This document shows, one piece after another, positions 53,970 through 62,908 of a stretch of 64,000 nt of DNA; the stretch's first letter is position 1, and each line of letters opens with the position of its first letter. The notes under the pieces are model-generated. The model saw nothing but the letters and a program-made list of their open reading frames with translations, searched no databases and was not told the DNA's origin. The stretch is from Aureimonas frigidaquae (GTDB lineage Bacteria > Pseudomonadota > Alphaproteobacteria > Rhizobiales > Rhizobiaceae). The stretch is from NCBI RefSeq assembly GCF_001463905.1, contig NZ_BBWR01000006.1, positions 62,001 through 126,000 of the forward strand, given 5' to 3'. The translations under genes were made by a program, and so were the position numbers.

Positions 53970-54514
53970 TCGCCGCTTCGAAGGGGCGGGCGCGGCGGCG
54001 GCGGCAACCGCGCCACCACCTCTTCCAGCCAGGCGTCACGCAGGCCGAGCGCCGCGATCTCGCGGTGTGCGGCCGTGACGTAATCGATATTGGGCCCGGA
54101 TTGCCCATGCGAGCGCGCCACGAGCTCGGCGGCTTCCTCCGGCGTCAGCCGCCCGGCATATTGCGGATGGCTCGGCACCGCGACATAGGCCAGGGCGTGC
54201 ACCAGGCGCCCGTCGGACAGGCGGACAGCCTGAGTGGTTTCCCGGTAGACGCTGGTCACGAGTTCGCGCTCCCGCAGATAGGCGATCGTCTCCTCCCTGA
54301 GGGGGGCGGCGACACGGAACGCCATGCCCACGCAAGAGCCGCCACGGTCGAGCCCGAAGACAAGGCCCGGCCGCTCCGGCGTGCCGCGATGCACGAAGCT
54401 GCGAATGCACAGAGCGCGGTGATAGCCCGACAGGCGCGCCTTGATCTTTTCCTCGAAGGCGAAGCCGGGGCGCCAGATCAGCGACCCATAGCCAAAAACC
54501 CATAAATCGGTCAT
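53960..54514 (-). CDS. ChaC-like glutathione-specific gamma-glutamylcyclotransferase
   Basis: A 184-residue protein with the FGYGSLIWRPGF motif near residue 7 and the PERPGLVFGLDRGGSCVGMAFRV region typical of ChaC. The catalytic glutamate is probably in the LRERELVTSVY segment. It converts glutathione to 5-oxoproline and Cys-Gly. An ATG at 54514 matches the family start; a GTG two codons upstream is possible. Its 3' end overlaps the gluconolactonase-like gene. Confidence 0.93.
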   Translation of the reverse strand: MTDLWVFGYGSLIWRPGFAFEEKIKARLSGYHRALCIRSFVHRGTPERPGLVFGLDRGGSCVGMAFRVAAPLREETIAYLRERELVTSVYRETTQAVRLSDGRLVHALAYVAVPSHPQYAGRLTPEEAAELVARSHGQSGPNIDYVTAAHREIAALGLRDAWLEEVVARLPPPPRPPLRSGDQP

Positions 54515-54580
54515 GTCCACACGGCAAAGAATGTGCCGACGCCGGATCGGCGTCTGCGCCTACGCAAAGGAGTGTGCCTT

Positions 54581-55597
54581 ATGAACCAGTCTCGTGGTGC
54601 GGGAAAGGGCAGTCGCTCGGTTCGGGCGATGATCGGCATTGCCGGCGTGGCGCTGCTACTGGCGGCCGGTTTGACCGGTGCGTGGTTCTATCTTGCCGGC
54701 GAGGTCGATCGGCGCGTAGTGGAGATCGTCGACCGGGCGGCCGGCGGGGGAACCGCCATCACCTGCGATGGGCGCCGGGTCTTCGGCTATCCCTTCCGCA
54801 TGGGGCTGGCCTGCGACAGGGTCGGCGTCGAGGCGCCGGCCAGCGGCATGTCGGCCGCGGCGGGCGGCTTCCGCGCCGTGGCGCAGATCTATAATCCCAA
54901 TCTCATCGTCTCCGAGCTCGATGCGCCGCTCCGGCTCGCCGCGCCCGAGCTGCCGCCCATCGCCATGAACTGGACGCTCGCCCAGGCGTCGACCCACCTT
55001 TCGGACGGAAGGCTGCAGCGCTTCTCCATGGTCCTGGACGCACCATCCATCATGCCGGATGGCGCGACGGCGCCGCTCGTCCAGTCGCAGCGGCTGGAAG
55101 TCCATGCGCGGCAGAACGCGGACGATCTCGATCTGGCGCTGACGGACATCGCCGTCACCGCCACGCCGCCGGGTGTTGGCCCGCTGCCGCCCTTCGATCT
55201 GTCGGCCGACCTGTCGGTGGCGGGGGGCGCTGAATGGCTGCACGGCGTCCTGCCGGGCGGGCGTCTGGAAACCGCACTGCGCGGCCGTTCCGGCTCCTTG
55301 CGCAGCCTTCGCCTGAGCCTTGAGGGCGGCGGCGCGGCCGAGATATCCGGGCCGTTCCAGTTCTCGGCGGAGGGGCTTTTGACGGGGACCTACGAGATCG
55401 CCCTGCAGAACCCGCAGGCCATCGCCGACCTCGTCAGCCGCATCCTGCCGCCGGCGGGCGGCATCGCGAATGCGATCGCCGGCGGCGTCGGCCTGGTCGG
55501 GCGGCAGGTCGATGGACGCACCGTCATCGAGGTGGAGGTGCGCGACGGGCGCGCCCGGCTCGGCTTCATCCCCCTCGGCAATATCCCGCCCCTGTGA
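54581..55597 (+). CDS. DUF2125 family membrane-anchored protein
   Basis: A 338-residue protein with an N-terminal membrane anchor (IGIAGVALLLAAGLTGAWFYLA near residues 18-40, read in parts) and a large periplasmic domain. The CDGRRVFGYPFRMGLACDRV segment with two cysteines near residue 75 is the DUF2125 hallmark, a family found widely in Alphaproteobacteria. Function is unknown. AAAGGAG lies at the proper distance before ATG 54581. Confidence 0.88.
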   Translation: MNQSRGAGKGSRSVRAMIGIAGVALLLAAGLTGAWFYLAGEVDRRVVEIVDRAAGGGTAITCDGRRVFGYPFRMGLACDRVGVEAPASGMSAAAGGFRAVAQIYNPNLIVSELDAPLRLAAPELPPIAMNWTLAQASTHLSDGRLQRFSMVLDAPSIMPDGATAPLVQSQRLEVHARQNADDLDLALTDIAVTATPPGVGPLPPFDLSADLSVAGGAEWLHGVLPGGRLETALRGRSGSLRSLRLSLEGGGAAEISGPFQFSAEGLLTGTYEIALQNPQAIADLVSRILPPAGGIANAIAGGVGLVGRQVDGRTVIEVEVRDGRARLGFIPLGNIPPL

Positions 55598-55608
55598 CGG
55601 GGCGGGAT
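55583..55608. terminator. Terminator hairpin between DUF2125 and SIMPL genes
   Basis: A perfect 10-bp inverted repeat (55583-55592 with 55599-55608) with a 6-base loop spans the DUF2125 stop codon and sits between two convergent genes. The T-run is weak. Confidence 0.6.
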
Positions 55609-55616
55609 CGCCACGC

Positions 55617-56369
55617 TTACTGCGCGGCAGGCACGATCTCGAAGGTCACGCGGACCTGCGCGCTCACCGTGTTCTCGCCCGCTTCGACGGGCACGCTGGC
55701 GTCTTCGGCGGCCACCCGCATCATGGCGCCGGCCATCATGGGCCGGGGCGGCGCCACGGTGTTCGTCTCGTCCACGAGCGAGACGATATCGCCCAGTTCC
55801 AGATCCGCCGCATCAGCCATCACCTGCGCCGACGCCCTGGCCTTGGCGATGGCATCGCGGCGCGCCGCGTCGGCCAGCGGCGCCGGGTTCTCGATGGTGA
55901 AGGTAATGTCGCCGCCCTGGTTGACGCCGAGCGAGATCGCCTTGTCGAGAACGGCGCCGACCTTGGCGATATCGCGCACGCGCACCGTCAGCGAATTGCG
56001 CACCTCGTAGCCGACGATCTCCGGCGGACGGGTCGGCTGCCCGTTCTGGTTGTTATCATATTGGTATTGCGGGCTGATGGAGAAGCCGCTCGTCTGCAGG
56101 TCGCGGCCTTCGATGCCAAGATCGCGCATGGCCTGCGTCACGGCCGTCACAGCGGCGCTCGACTCCTGCGTCGCCTCCTGCGCGGTCGCGGCGCTGCGCA
56201 GGACCGTCAGCGTCGTCAACGCAATATCGGGCGCTGCCGTCGCCTGGCCCGCACCCACGATGGTCAACGTGGACCGTTCTTCGCCCCCCGGCGCCTGCGC
56301 CATGGCGGCCATAGGGACACTCGCCAGCATCAGCGCGGCGAGGGGCAGGGACAGGTGTCTGGACAGCAT
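55617..56369 (-). CDS. SIMPL domain (DUF541) periplasmic protein
   Basis: A 250-residue secreted protein with a signal peptide (LPLAALMLASVPMAAMAQ) and one SIMPL domain. STLTIVGAGQATAAPDIALTTL at the start, the DLQTSGFSISPQYQYDNNQ segment and LADAARRDAIAKARASAQ are typical (each read in parts). The family is linked to outer-membrane or oxidative-stress functions without a fixed activity. GGAGG precedes ATG 56369. An open frame continues upstream only through the antisense of the tRNA and is not coding. Confidence 0.9.
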   Translation of the reverse strand: MLSRHLSLPLAALMLASVPMAAMAQAPGGEERSTLTIVGAGQATAAPDIALTTLTVLRSAATAQEATQESSAAVTAVTQAMRDLGIEGRDLQTSGFSISPQYQYDNNQNGQPTRPPEIVGYEVRNSLTVRVRDIAKVGAVLDKAISLGVNQGGDITFTIENPAPLADAARRDAIAKARASAQVMADAADLELGDIVSLVDETNTVAPPRPMMAGAMMRVAAEDASVPVEAGENTVSAQVRVTFEIVPAAQ

Positions 56370-56500
56370 GAGTGAACCTCCGATTGCTTGATTCGGCATG
56401 CATGACACCACAATGAGTCTGAACGCGGCATGACAGCCCGATCGAACGCCGCCATCCCGCTTGAGAAGTCGCCCCCTTTCCGCTAGAGCGGTCCCGGGTG

Positions 56501-56576
56501 GGGCCTGTAGCTCAATGGTTAGAGCCGGCGGCTCATAACCGCTTGGTTGGGGGTTCGAGTCCCTCCGGGCCCACCA
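56501..56576 (+). tRNA. tRNA with CAU anticodon, tRNA-Ile2 (lysidine) type
   Basis: A 76-base cloverleaf including an encoded CCA. The 7-bp acceptor stem pairs GGGCCTG with CGGGCCC, the D-arm is GCTC/GAGC, the anticodon stem GGCGG/CCGCT holds the loop CTCATAA with CAT at 56534-56536, and the T-arm has GGTTCGAGTCC. The anticodon stem-loop and variable region (GCGGCTCATAACCGCTTGGT) resemble the AUA-decoding tRNA-Ile (ileX type), whose C34 becomes lysidine, more than elongator or initiator tRNA-Met. Confidence 0.88.
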
Positions 56577-56654
56577 TTGCAATTGATGCGCAGTGTTTTC
56601 GTCCATCGTAAGGTAAAGAACGGCGCTGCTGTTCTAGCGTGAGCCAGGTTGGGC

Positions 56655-57731
56655 TTATTGCTTGAAGATGAACAGGAAGCCGATCAGCAAGTAAGCTGCG
56701 ACGTAGAGCCAAACTGCCGCGAATAAGCGTTGGGGGTTCGCCATATCGACGTGCGCCCGAAGTCGGCGGTACAGCATCACATCCATCATGCCGATTGGTA
56801 TGGACGCTACGAGCACGGATCCAATACACATCACCCATAGCGTTAGCGGTGACGCGTCGACGTAGTTCAGCACTAAGAGCGTTACCGGCACATGGATCAG
56901 GTAAAGCGCATAGCTGTAATCCCCTAGGCGCTCGAATGCCCATCCAATACTGCCGCGGCGTTGTCTTGGCGACGAAACGCCGTAAACCATCGCTACGAGG
57001 ATAACTGCGGCAACAGAACCCACAATACGTCCCCAGGCAAGGTCGACAGACATGGTGACTGCCCCTAAGCCAAACGCCACGACCGCAAGGCTAGGCTCGA
57101 CCCGCCAGCGCCGCAGGATCGCCGGGATCAGCAATCCCCCAGCAAACGCGGCGTTCCCAGGAAGGAAGAGCGCTTGAAGAAGCGTTGGAGATAAGGTGGA
57201 GCCCATTTGAACGGGTTCAATTATCGTCGCAGCAACGATCAATATTAGCCAGCAAAGTGCAAGCGGGACGATGTAGCGTCCGCCCTTGAAGGCCGCCAAG
57301 AGGAAGAGGGCGACGTAAAAGAAAACCTCCAGAACCAGCGTCCATTCGATATTCAGCTCAGGCTTAACGCGTGTTCCGACCAGCGTCAGGGACATAGCCC
57401 GCACATCAGCACTAAGTTCCCCAGTCCGCAGAAGCGCAACAGTCAGGAAAACCATGATGAAAAGCGGGTAGATGCGTACCAGTCGATGTGCAAGGAACAC
57501 AGTGGGCGTGCTTCGGTGTATGAGGTCGGCCATCAAGGTACCCGAGATGGCGAAAAAAATTGCGACCCCCATCAGCCCAAACTTGCCGTCGAATACTTCG
57601 AAGAAAGACGGGTAATCGTATCTGTCTAAAATATAGTATGAGATGTGGTATGTTGCGACAGATAACGCTGCCATTGCCCGCATCCATTGGATATTGACGT
57701 TTTTCGTCGGGCTGTGGATGGCGTTTTGCAC
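56655..57731 (-). CDS. Acyltransferase 3 family membrane protein
   Basis: A 358-residue integral membrane protein with about ten hydrophobic segments. IQWMRAMAALSVATYHI at the N-terminus and FAISGTLMADL near residue 60 match the acyltransferase-3 (OafA/NodX) family, which O-acylates surface sugars. The conserved histidine in ATYH is present. It begins at a GTG with AGGAAG 5 bases upstream. Its base composition is clearly lower in GC than the surrounding genes and it lies just after a tRNA, so horizontal acquisition is likely. Confidence 0.9.
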   Translation of the reverse strand: MQNAIHSPTKNVNIQWMRAMAALSVATYHISYYILDRYDYPSFFEVFDGKFGLMGVAIFFAISGTLMADLIHRSTPTVFLAHRLVRIYPLFIMVFLTVALLRTGELSADVRAMSLTLVGTRVKPELNIEWTLVLEVFFYVALFLLAAFKGGRYIVPLALCWLILIVAATIIEPVQMGSTLSPTLLQALFLPGNAAFAGGLLIPAILRRWRVEPSLAVVAFGLGAVTMSVDLAWGRIVGSVAAVILVAMVYGVSSPRQRRGSIGWAFERLGDYSYALYLIHVPVTLLVLNYVDASPLTLWVMCIGSVLVASIPIGMMDVMLYRRLRAHVDMANPQRLFAAVWLYVAAYLLIGFLFIFKQ

Positions 57732-57994
57732 AATCTTCCTGCGCTATGATCGAACTGGAGACCGCACCCTTCGGTGCATTCGCCATGAAAACAATCACTG
57801 GTAGCGCAGAATCGATGCGCCGTCGCTAGAAGATGGTTGTGAAAGTGTGCGTGCAAACCGGCACTTGGCAGCCGGCCGGGCCATGCATTGGCTGCAGATT
57901 GCGATAACGAGGCCGGCACAGCGAATTCCACGCACAAAACCCCCCGGAAAGTATCAGACGGCTTCGTGGCCAGATAAGAGCAGCGCGGATCGCG
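57732..57994. other. Gene-free gap between acyltransferase and GNAT genes
   Basis: This 263-base gap holds the leader of the acyltransferase gene, including a small GCACC/GGTGC hairpin with a 4-base loop near 57764-57777. I looked for a copy of the tRNA 3' end that would mark an attachment site and did not see one. No convincing gene is present. Confidence 0.5.
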
Positions 57995-58540
57995 CTACAG
58001 GTTTCGGCTCTCGGCCCGAAGCAGGAGGTACATGTAGGTTGTCGCATGCAGGGCCTTGCCGTCGGCGTCGAAGGCATAGTCCGGGATCGTGCCGGCGACC
58101 TGGAAGCCGAGGGATCGGTAGAGCGGTTCGGACACGTCGCCCGTCCGCGTGTCGAGGGTAAGCAGCGTCCTGCCCAATGTGCCGGCCCTGGCGATGGCGT
58201 GCGTCATCAGGCGCCGGCCGATGCCGAGGCGGCGGGCGGAGGGGTGGACGATCATTTTCGCGACGTCGCAGCGGTGGGGCTGGTTTTGCGGCGTGGCGGT
58301 GATGAGTTGGACCGTGCCGACAATCTCTCCTGCCTGTTCCGCCGCAAAGAGGTGTCGCTTGCCCTGTGCGACCTGCGGCAGGACATCCTCGAGCCAGAAG
58401 GCCGCGGCATCGCTGAGGGAGAGCGGGGCCATGAAGCCGATCGCGGCCCCCGCATTGACGCTTTCGGACAGGATCGCGCTCAGCGCTTCCACGCGTGCAC
58501 TCGAGATCGTGGCGTCCAGTTCGACGATCGTCGGGTCCAT
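57995..58540 (-). CDS. GNAT family N-acetyltransferase
   Basis: A 181-residue acetyltransferase. The acetyl-CoA-binding motif is seen in AKMIVHPSARRLGIGRRLMTHAIARA near residue 95 (read in parts), followed by LLTLDTRTGDVSEPLYRSLGFQVAGTIPDYA. The substrate is unknown. ATG 58540 with AGGAA upstream was preferred over a GTG two codons earlier. It follows the M20 deacylase gene by 30 bases on the same strand and is likely in that operon. Confidence 0.9.
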   Translation of the reverse strand: MDPTIVELDATISSARVEALSAILSESVNAGAAIGFMAPLSLSDAAAFWLEDVLPQVAQGKRHLFAAEQAGEIVGTVQLITATPQNQPHRCDVAKMIVHPSARRLGIGRRLMTHAIARAGTLGRTLLTLDTRTGDVSEPLYRSLGFQVAGTIPDYAFDADGKALHATTYMYLLLRAESRNL

Positions 58541-58570
58541 GCGCACGTTCCTGATGCTGCTCGATCCGGG

Positions 58571-59899
58571 TCAGGCCTTTTCGAGGTTGGTCCAGCCGTA
58601 GATGGCAAGGGCAATCGCCTTTGTACAGGCGACGAGATCCTCGATCGAGACGCGCTCGTTGGGCTGATGGCTCTGGGCCGGGTCGCCCGGGCCAAAATTG
58701 ACGGTCGGCGTATTGCCGAGGCCGGTCGGCAGGCCGATGTCGCTATGCGCGCCGAAGCCGGCCAGCGCCGGGTCGAGCGTGGCGGCGGCGACGGCGCCCT
58801 GGAAGGTCTCAACGAAGGGGTGATCGGCCGGGACCTCGGCGCAGTCCGCATCGAGAATCCATTCGACGCGCGCCGGGTGCTGCCGGAGATAGGGGTCGGA
58901 CAGGCACAGCGCCGCGACATGCTCCTCGATCTCGCGCTTTACATGGCCGCCCAGGCCGAACTCGTCCTTCTCATGCGGCAGATATTGCACGTCGATGGTG
59001 ATTTCCGCACGGCCGGCCATGGAGGAGGGGTGCTCGCCCACATGGAGCTGGGTGACGATGATCTGGTTCGGCATGGCCATCAACGGATGGTTCTTGCGCG
59101 GCTCGTACATCCAGCGGCGGTTCAGTATGTCGAGCCCGTCCAGCATCTGCCGGCAGAGTTGCACGGCATCGACCGGGCCGCCGGCATGCCAGGCATTCGG
59201 CGTCAGCTCCGCATGGCCGCTGATCCCGTCGATCACGATCCGCCCCCACAGGATGCCGTGGCAGAGTGGCGCGATCCGGTTGGCCGTGGGCTCGGTCATG
59301 ATGCCGGCATCGGCCTTGAAGCCGCGGTCGACCATGGCGAGGGAGCCCATGCCGCCGATCTCCTCGTCGACGACGGTGGTGAAGACGACATCGCCCTTCA
59401 GCTCGGCGCCGATCTCCTTCAGGATCTCGACCGCCATGAGCATGCAGGCGACGCCGCCCTTCATGTCGACCGTGCCGCGGCCATGGACGAAACCGTCCTT
59501 CACCATGGGAACGAAAGGATCGCTCGTCCAATGCGTCGCGGGGCCCGGCGGCACCACGTCGATATGGCCGGTGAGCATGATCGACCGGCCCTTGCCGCTG
59601 CCGGCCAGCGTACCGCCGAGATTGGGCCGGCCGTCGAAGGTGCGGCCCTTGTTGGCGCCGGGCCTGCCGGCATATTTTTCCAGGAGGGCAGGGCCGTCCG
59701 GGTCCCAGAGATCGGTGGTGAAGCCGATCGCCTCCAGCCGCTGCTGCAGGTAGAGCTGGCAGTCCCGCTCGCCGGGGCCGGCCTGCCGCGGATCGTTCAT
59801 CACGATGGACGGAAAGGACACCAGCCGGGACAGTGTCTCGACGATGCGGTCCGCACGGGCTTCGACGGCCTGCGAAATGGTTTGCGTGGATAGCGTCAT
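58571..59899 (-). CDS. M20 family deacylase/peptidase (ArgE/DapE type)
   Basis: A 442-residue metal-dependent hydrolase. The metal and catalytic motifs are LTGHIDVVPPG near residue 110, RGTVDMKGGVACML near residue 140, VVDEEIGGMGSL near residue 175 and the late FGPGDPAQSHQPNERV histidine. This family removes acyl groups from amino acids or peptides. It overlaps the upstream permease gene by 4 bases, so it probably acts on the imported compound or its derivative. Confidence 0.93.
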   Translation of the reverse strand: MTLSTQTISQAVEARADRIVETLSRLVSFPSIVMNDPRQAGPGERDCQLYLQQRLEAIGFTTDLWDPDGPALLEKYAGRPGANKGRTFDGRPNLGGTLAGSGKGRSIMLTGHIDVVPPGPATHWTSDPFVPMVKDGFVHGRGTVDMKGGVACMLMAVEILKEIGAELKGDVVFTTVVDEEIGGMGSLAMVDRGFKADAGIMTEPTANRIAPLCHGILWGRIVIDGISGHAELTPNAWHAGGPVDAVQLCRQMLDGLDILNRRWMYEPRKNHPLMAMPNQIIVTQLHVGEHPSSMAGRAEITIDVQYLPHEKDEFGLGGHVKREIEEHVAALCLSDPYLRQHPARVEWILDADCAEVPADHPFVETFQGAVAAATLDPALAGFGAHSDIGLPTGLGNTPTVNFGPGDPAQSHQPNERVSIEDLVACTKAIALAIYGWTNLEKA

Positions 59900-60843
59900 G
59901 AGGACCTCCGGGCGATGGCGAGTGTGTCGGCCAGAAGCACGGCGACGAGAAGCGCCCCCACGATGCCGACCTGCCAGATACTGTTGATGTTGACGAGAAG
60001 CAGGCCGGTCTGGACCGTGACCAGCAGGAGAACGGCGGCCAGAACGCCGATGACGCCGCCGCGTCCGCCGAAGATTGCAATGCCGCCCAGCATAGCGGCC
60101 GTCAGCGATGTCAGTTCCAGATTCTGGCCGATATTCGGCCGGGCACTCCCCAGCCAGGCCAGGCTGACCAGCGCCGCCGTGCCCGCCAGGACGCCGCTGC
60201 CCGCATAGGCGGCGAGCCGGAGGCGATCCACCGGAATGCCGACGAGCCGGGCGGATCGCTCGTTGAAGCCCGTGGCGTAGACCCAGCGCCCCCAGCTCGT
60301 GAAGCGCAGCATCAGCGCGACGATGAGGAAGAGCGGCAAAGCCAGGGTCAGGAAGGGCAGGGGGAAACCGACGACCAGACCACGCCCCCAGGCCGTGAGC
60401 CCCGCCGGAACATTGCCGATATTGGCGCCGCTGGTGATCGCCAGCGCCGAGCCGGAATAGACGTAGAAGGTGCCGAGCGTGGCGATCAGCGGCAGGACGC
60501 GCAGGCGCGTGACGACGAGCCCGTTGACGGTGCCGAGAAGGCCGCCGATCAGGAGGCAGCCCGGCACTAGGAGCGCCGCGGGCAGGCCAGCCTCCACGCC
60601 CAGCATGGCGAGGATGGCCGTCAGCGACATGGTGCCGCCGACCGACAGATCGATCCCCGCGCCGCCGCACAGGATGACGAGCGCCTGACCCAGGGCCACC
60701 AGCGCCAGAATGGTGGAAAATTGCAGGATCGTCGTGACCGTCGACATGGCCATGGCGCTCGGCTGGAAGGCCGCCAGAAGCGCGATGACGATGAGCCAGA
60801 GCCCGATCAGGAGGAAGAGCGTGATATCGGTCCGCCGGATCAT
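59896..60843 (-). CDS. Ribose-type ABC transporter permease 2
   Basis: A 315-residue inner-membrane permease of the RbsC/BPD_transp_2 family with about nine hydrophobic segments. ALGQALVILCGGAGIDLSVGG near residue 52 (read in parts) is the RbsC-like signature, and AARLVGIPVDRLRLAAY-like ERSARLVGIPVDRLRL is the cytoplasmic coupling loop. ATG 60843 overlaps the stop of permease 1 by 4 bases. An open frame runs upstream through permease 1 but is not coding. Confidence 0.9.
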   Translation of the reverse strand: MIRRTDITLFLLIGLWLIVIALLAAFQPSAMAMSTVTTILQFSTILALVALGQALVILCGGAGIDLSVGGTMSLTAILAMLGVEAGLPAALLVPGCLLIGGLLGTVNGLVVTRLRVLPLIATLGTFYVYSGSALAITSGANIGNVPAGLTAWGRGLVVGFPLPFLTLALPLFLIVALMLRFTSWGRWVYATGFNERSARLVGIPVDRLRLAAYAGSGVLAGTAALVSLAWLGSARPNIGQNLELTSLTAAMLGGIAIFGGRGGVIGVLAAVLLLVTVQTGLLLVNINSIWQVGIVGALLVAVLLADTLAIARRSS

Positions 60844-61811
60844 TGCTGAGGTCCCGTAGCCGGCAGGAAACCAGGCAGGCGCAGCCGGCCGGACATGGCT
60901 TCGCCACCGAGAACGATAAGGATGAGCGCGCCGGTGACGACGGGTTGCCACAGGGACGGCACGCCGATCAGCAGGAGCCCGTTCTGCAGGATGCGCAGGA
61001 GCAGGACGCCCAGCGCCGTTCCGATCAGGCTGATACGACCGCCTAGGATGCTCGTGCCGCCCAGCACCACGGCCGCGATGGCCTCCAGCGCCAGCGTCCC
61101 GCCGATGGTCATGGCGACGTTGCGATAGGTGGCGATGTAGAAGACGGCGGCCAGGCCGCAAAGGAGCCCGCTGATCAGAAAGGCGATGCAGGCGGTGGCG
61201 CGGACGGGCACTCCGGCCAGTCGCGCCTTGGGCTCCGACTGGCCGACGGCCAGGAGATGCGGGCCAAAGGGCGTCATGCGCACCGCCACGAAGACCAGGA
61301 GATAGGATGCGGCGATGAGCGGCAGCGCGGCGGGAACGCCGAAGGGGCGTGCGGCGAAGATGTCCGTCAGCCCGGTCGGGAGCCCGGACAGCCAGCTGCC
61401 GCCAAGCGCCAGGAAGATCGCGGCCCGGTACATGCCGAAGAGGCCGAGCGTGCCGACGATGGCCGGCACGCGCCCCACCACGACGACGAGCGATGCCAGA
61501 AGCCCCAATGCCGCGCCGGACAGGGGGCCTGCCAGGGCGGCGACATACCAGGGCGCTCCGGCCTCCAGAAGCTTGCCGACCAGAATGGCGGCCAGCCCCA
61601 TGGCGACGCCCACCGACACGTCGATGGCGCCGACGCCCAGGAGAAGCGTCATGCCGAGCCCGATCAGGAACAGTTCGGTGGAATTGCGCAGGACCGTGCT
61701 GACATTGGCGCTGGTGGCGAAATTGGGGGAGAGAAGGGAAAAGAGGAGCGCGCAAGCGATGATCGCCGCAGCCAGGAGCGCTTCCCGCGTGCCGAACAGC
61801 CTGGTCATCAT
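60840..61811 (-). CDS. Ribose-type ABC transporter permease 1
   Basis: A 323-residue inner-membrane permease, paired with permease 2. LGMTLLLGVGAIDVSVGVAMGLAA near residue 52 (read in parts) marks the RbsC family, and EPKARLAGVPVRATACIAF is the coupling loop. The presence of two different permeases suggests a heterodimeric channel, as in the AI-2 importer LsrCD. Confidence 0.9.
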   Translation of the reverse strand: MMTRLFGTREALLAAAIIACALLFSLLSPNFATSANVSTVLRNSTELFLIGLGMTLLLGVGAIDVSVGVAMGLAAILVGKLLEAGAPWYVAALAGPLSGAALGLLASLVVVVGRVPAIVGTLGLFGMYRAAIFLALGGSWLSGLPTGLTDIFAARPFGVPAALPLIAASYLLVFVAVRMTPFGPHLLAVGQSEPKARLAGVPVRATACIAFLISGLLCGLAAVFYIATYRNVAMTIGGTLALEAIAAVVLGGTSILGGRISLIGTALGVLLLRILQNGLLLIGVPSLWQPVVTGALILIVLGGEAMSGRLRLPGFLPATGPQQ

Positions 61812-61892
61812 CGTCTCCAGTCGATCCCGCTCATGCGAAGGGTGGGGGACCGGCGGCCATCTGGCGCGCCGGTCCGACGAGGGGAAGGCGCG

Positions 61893-62879
61893 TCAGAAGT
61901 TGAACGCGTCGACATTGTCCGCCGTAAAGATGGCGGGCTCGCCCAAGAGAAAGATGCCGGTCGCCGCGTCGTAGGTGACGGGGTGGCTCATGCCCTCCGG
62001 CGTCACGCTGGCCGGGATTGCCGTCCCGTCGATGAGCTGCTTGCCGGCCCACACGGTCAGGTAGCCGAGCTCCGCCGGATCCCACAGGACGGTATAGTCG
62101 AGCGCACCGCTCTTCAGGTAGCTGCGCGCCGTGTTCGGGCTGCAGTAACCCGTGCCGACGACGTCATCGGCACGGCCCGCGGTCTCGATGGCCTGGGCAA
62201 CGCCCGGGCATGTCGTGGAGGCGACGCCGATGATGCCCTTCAGCTCCGGATTGGCCGTCATCAGGTCGGTGGCGATCTGCGCGGCCCGCTCGGCGCTGCC
62301 GCCGGCATATTGCGGCTCCATCAGCGTAAGCTTGGGGTACTTTTCCTTGGCCCGCTCCTGCATGAAGCCGATCCAGGCGTTCAGGTTGGAGGCCGTCGCC
62401 TCGCCCGAAATGATGGCGATCGTCGCATCCTCGCCCGTGCGCTCGACCATCTGGTCGATGATGGCGTAGCCGAGACCCTCGTCCGTCGCCTGGGCCACAT
62501 AGAGCGCGCGGCCGGAGTCCGGCGCGTCACTGTCAGCGGTGAAGAGCTGGACGTTCTTTGCCTTGGCGGCTTCGACGACCGGGGTCAGGCTCGATGCGTC
62601 CAGCACGCTGACGGAGATGGCGCCGACGCCCTGATTGATGAGGTTCTGCACAATCTGGAGCTGATCGACGGGGTTGGTATCGACCGGCCCCTGATAGATG
62701 AAGTCGACGCCGAGCGCCTCCGCGGCCTTGTTGCCGCCGGCCTGCATGGCATCGAAATAGGGAATGCCGACGATCTGCGGGACGAAGGCCACCTTCGGCT
62801 TGTCCTGCGCGACCGCAGCGGTGGCGGCCGAGGCCAGGAGGGCCGTGAGGGCCAGGGCGAAATGCGATCTCTTGATCAT
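61893..62879 (-). CDS. Periplasmic sugar-type binding protein (LsrB/RhaS-like)
   Basis: A 328-residue binding protein with a signal peptide (ALALTALLASAATAAVAQ). The mature N-terminus KVAFVPQIVGIPYFDAMQAGG (read in parts) and the VDTNPVDQLQIVQNLINQGV segment match the peripla_BP_4 family that includes LsrB and RhaS. AIISGEATASNLNAW is part of the ligand region. The ligand is not known; the M20 deacylase and acetyltransferase genes suggest it may not be a simple sugar. Confidence 0.9.
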   Translation of the reverse strand: MIKRSHFALALTALLASAATAAVAQDKPKVAFVPQIVGIPYFDAMQAGGNKAAEALGVDFIYQGPVDTNPVDQLQIVQNLINQGVGAISVSVLDASSLTPVVEAAKAKNVQLFTADSDAPDSGRALYVAQATDEGLGYAIIDQMVERTGEDATIAIISGEATASNLNAWIGFMQERAKEKYPKLTLMEPQYAGGSAERAAQIATDLMTANPELKGIIGVASTTCPGVAQAIETAGRADDVVGTGYCSPNTARSYLKSGALDYTVLWDPAELGYLTVWAGKQLIDGTAIPASVTPEGMSHPVTYDAATGIFLLGEPAIFTADNVDAFNF

Positions 62880-62908
62880 GCGTATGGCCTTTCGTCAGAC
62901 GTGCGGGG

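Noticed and set aside
56501-56576. Annotation of the tRNA as elongator tRNA-Met
   Set aside because: The anticodon CAU alone allows Met or Ile2, but the anticodon arm and variable loop are closer to AUA-decoding tRNA-Ile; tRNAscan-SE with an isotype model would settle it.
56370-56606. N-terminal extension of the SIMPL gene through the tRNA
   Set aside because: The extra codons are the antisense of the tRNA gene (a familiar RRDSNPQP-type artefact); the signal peptide and ribosome-binding site support the ATG at 56369.
57732-57994. Attachment-site repeat of the tRNA 3' end
   Set aside because: I compared the last bases of the tRNA with this gap and found no matching direct repeat.
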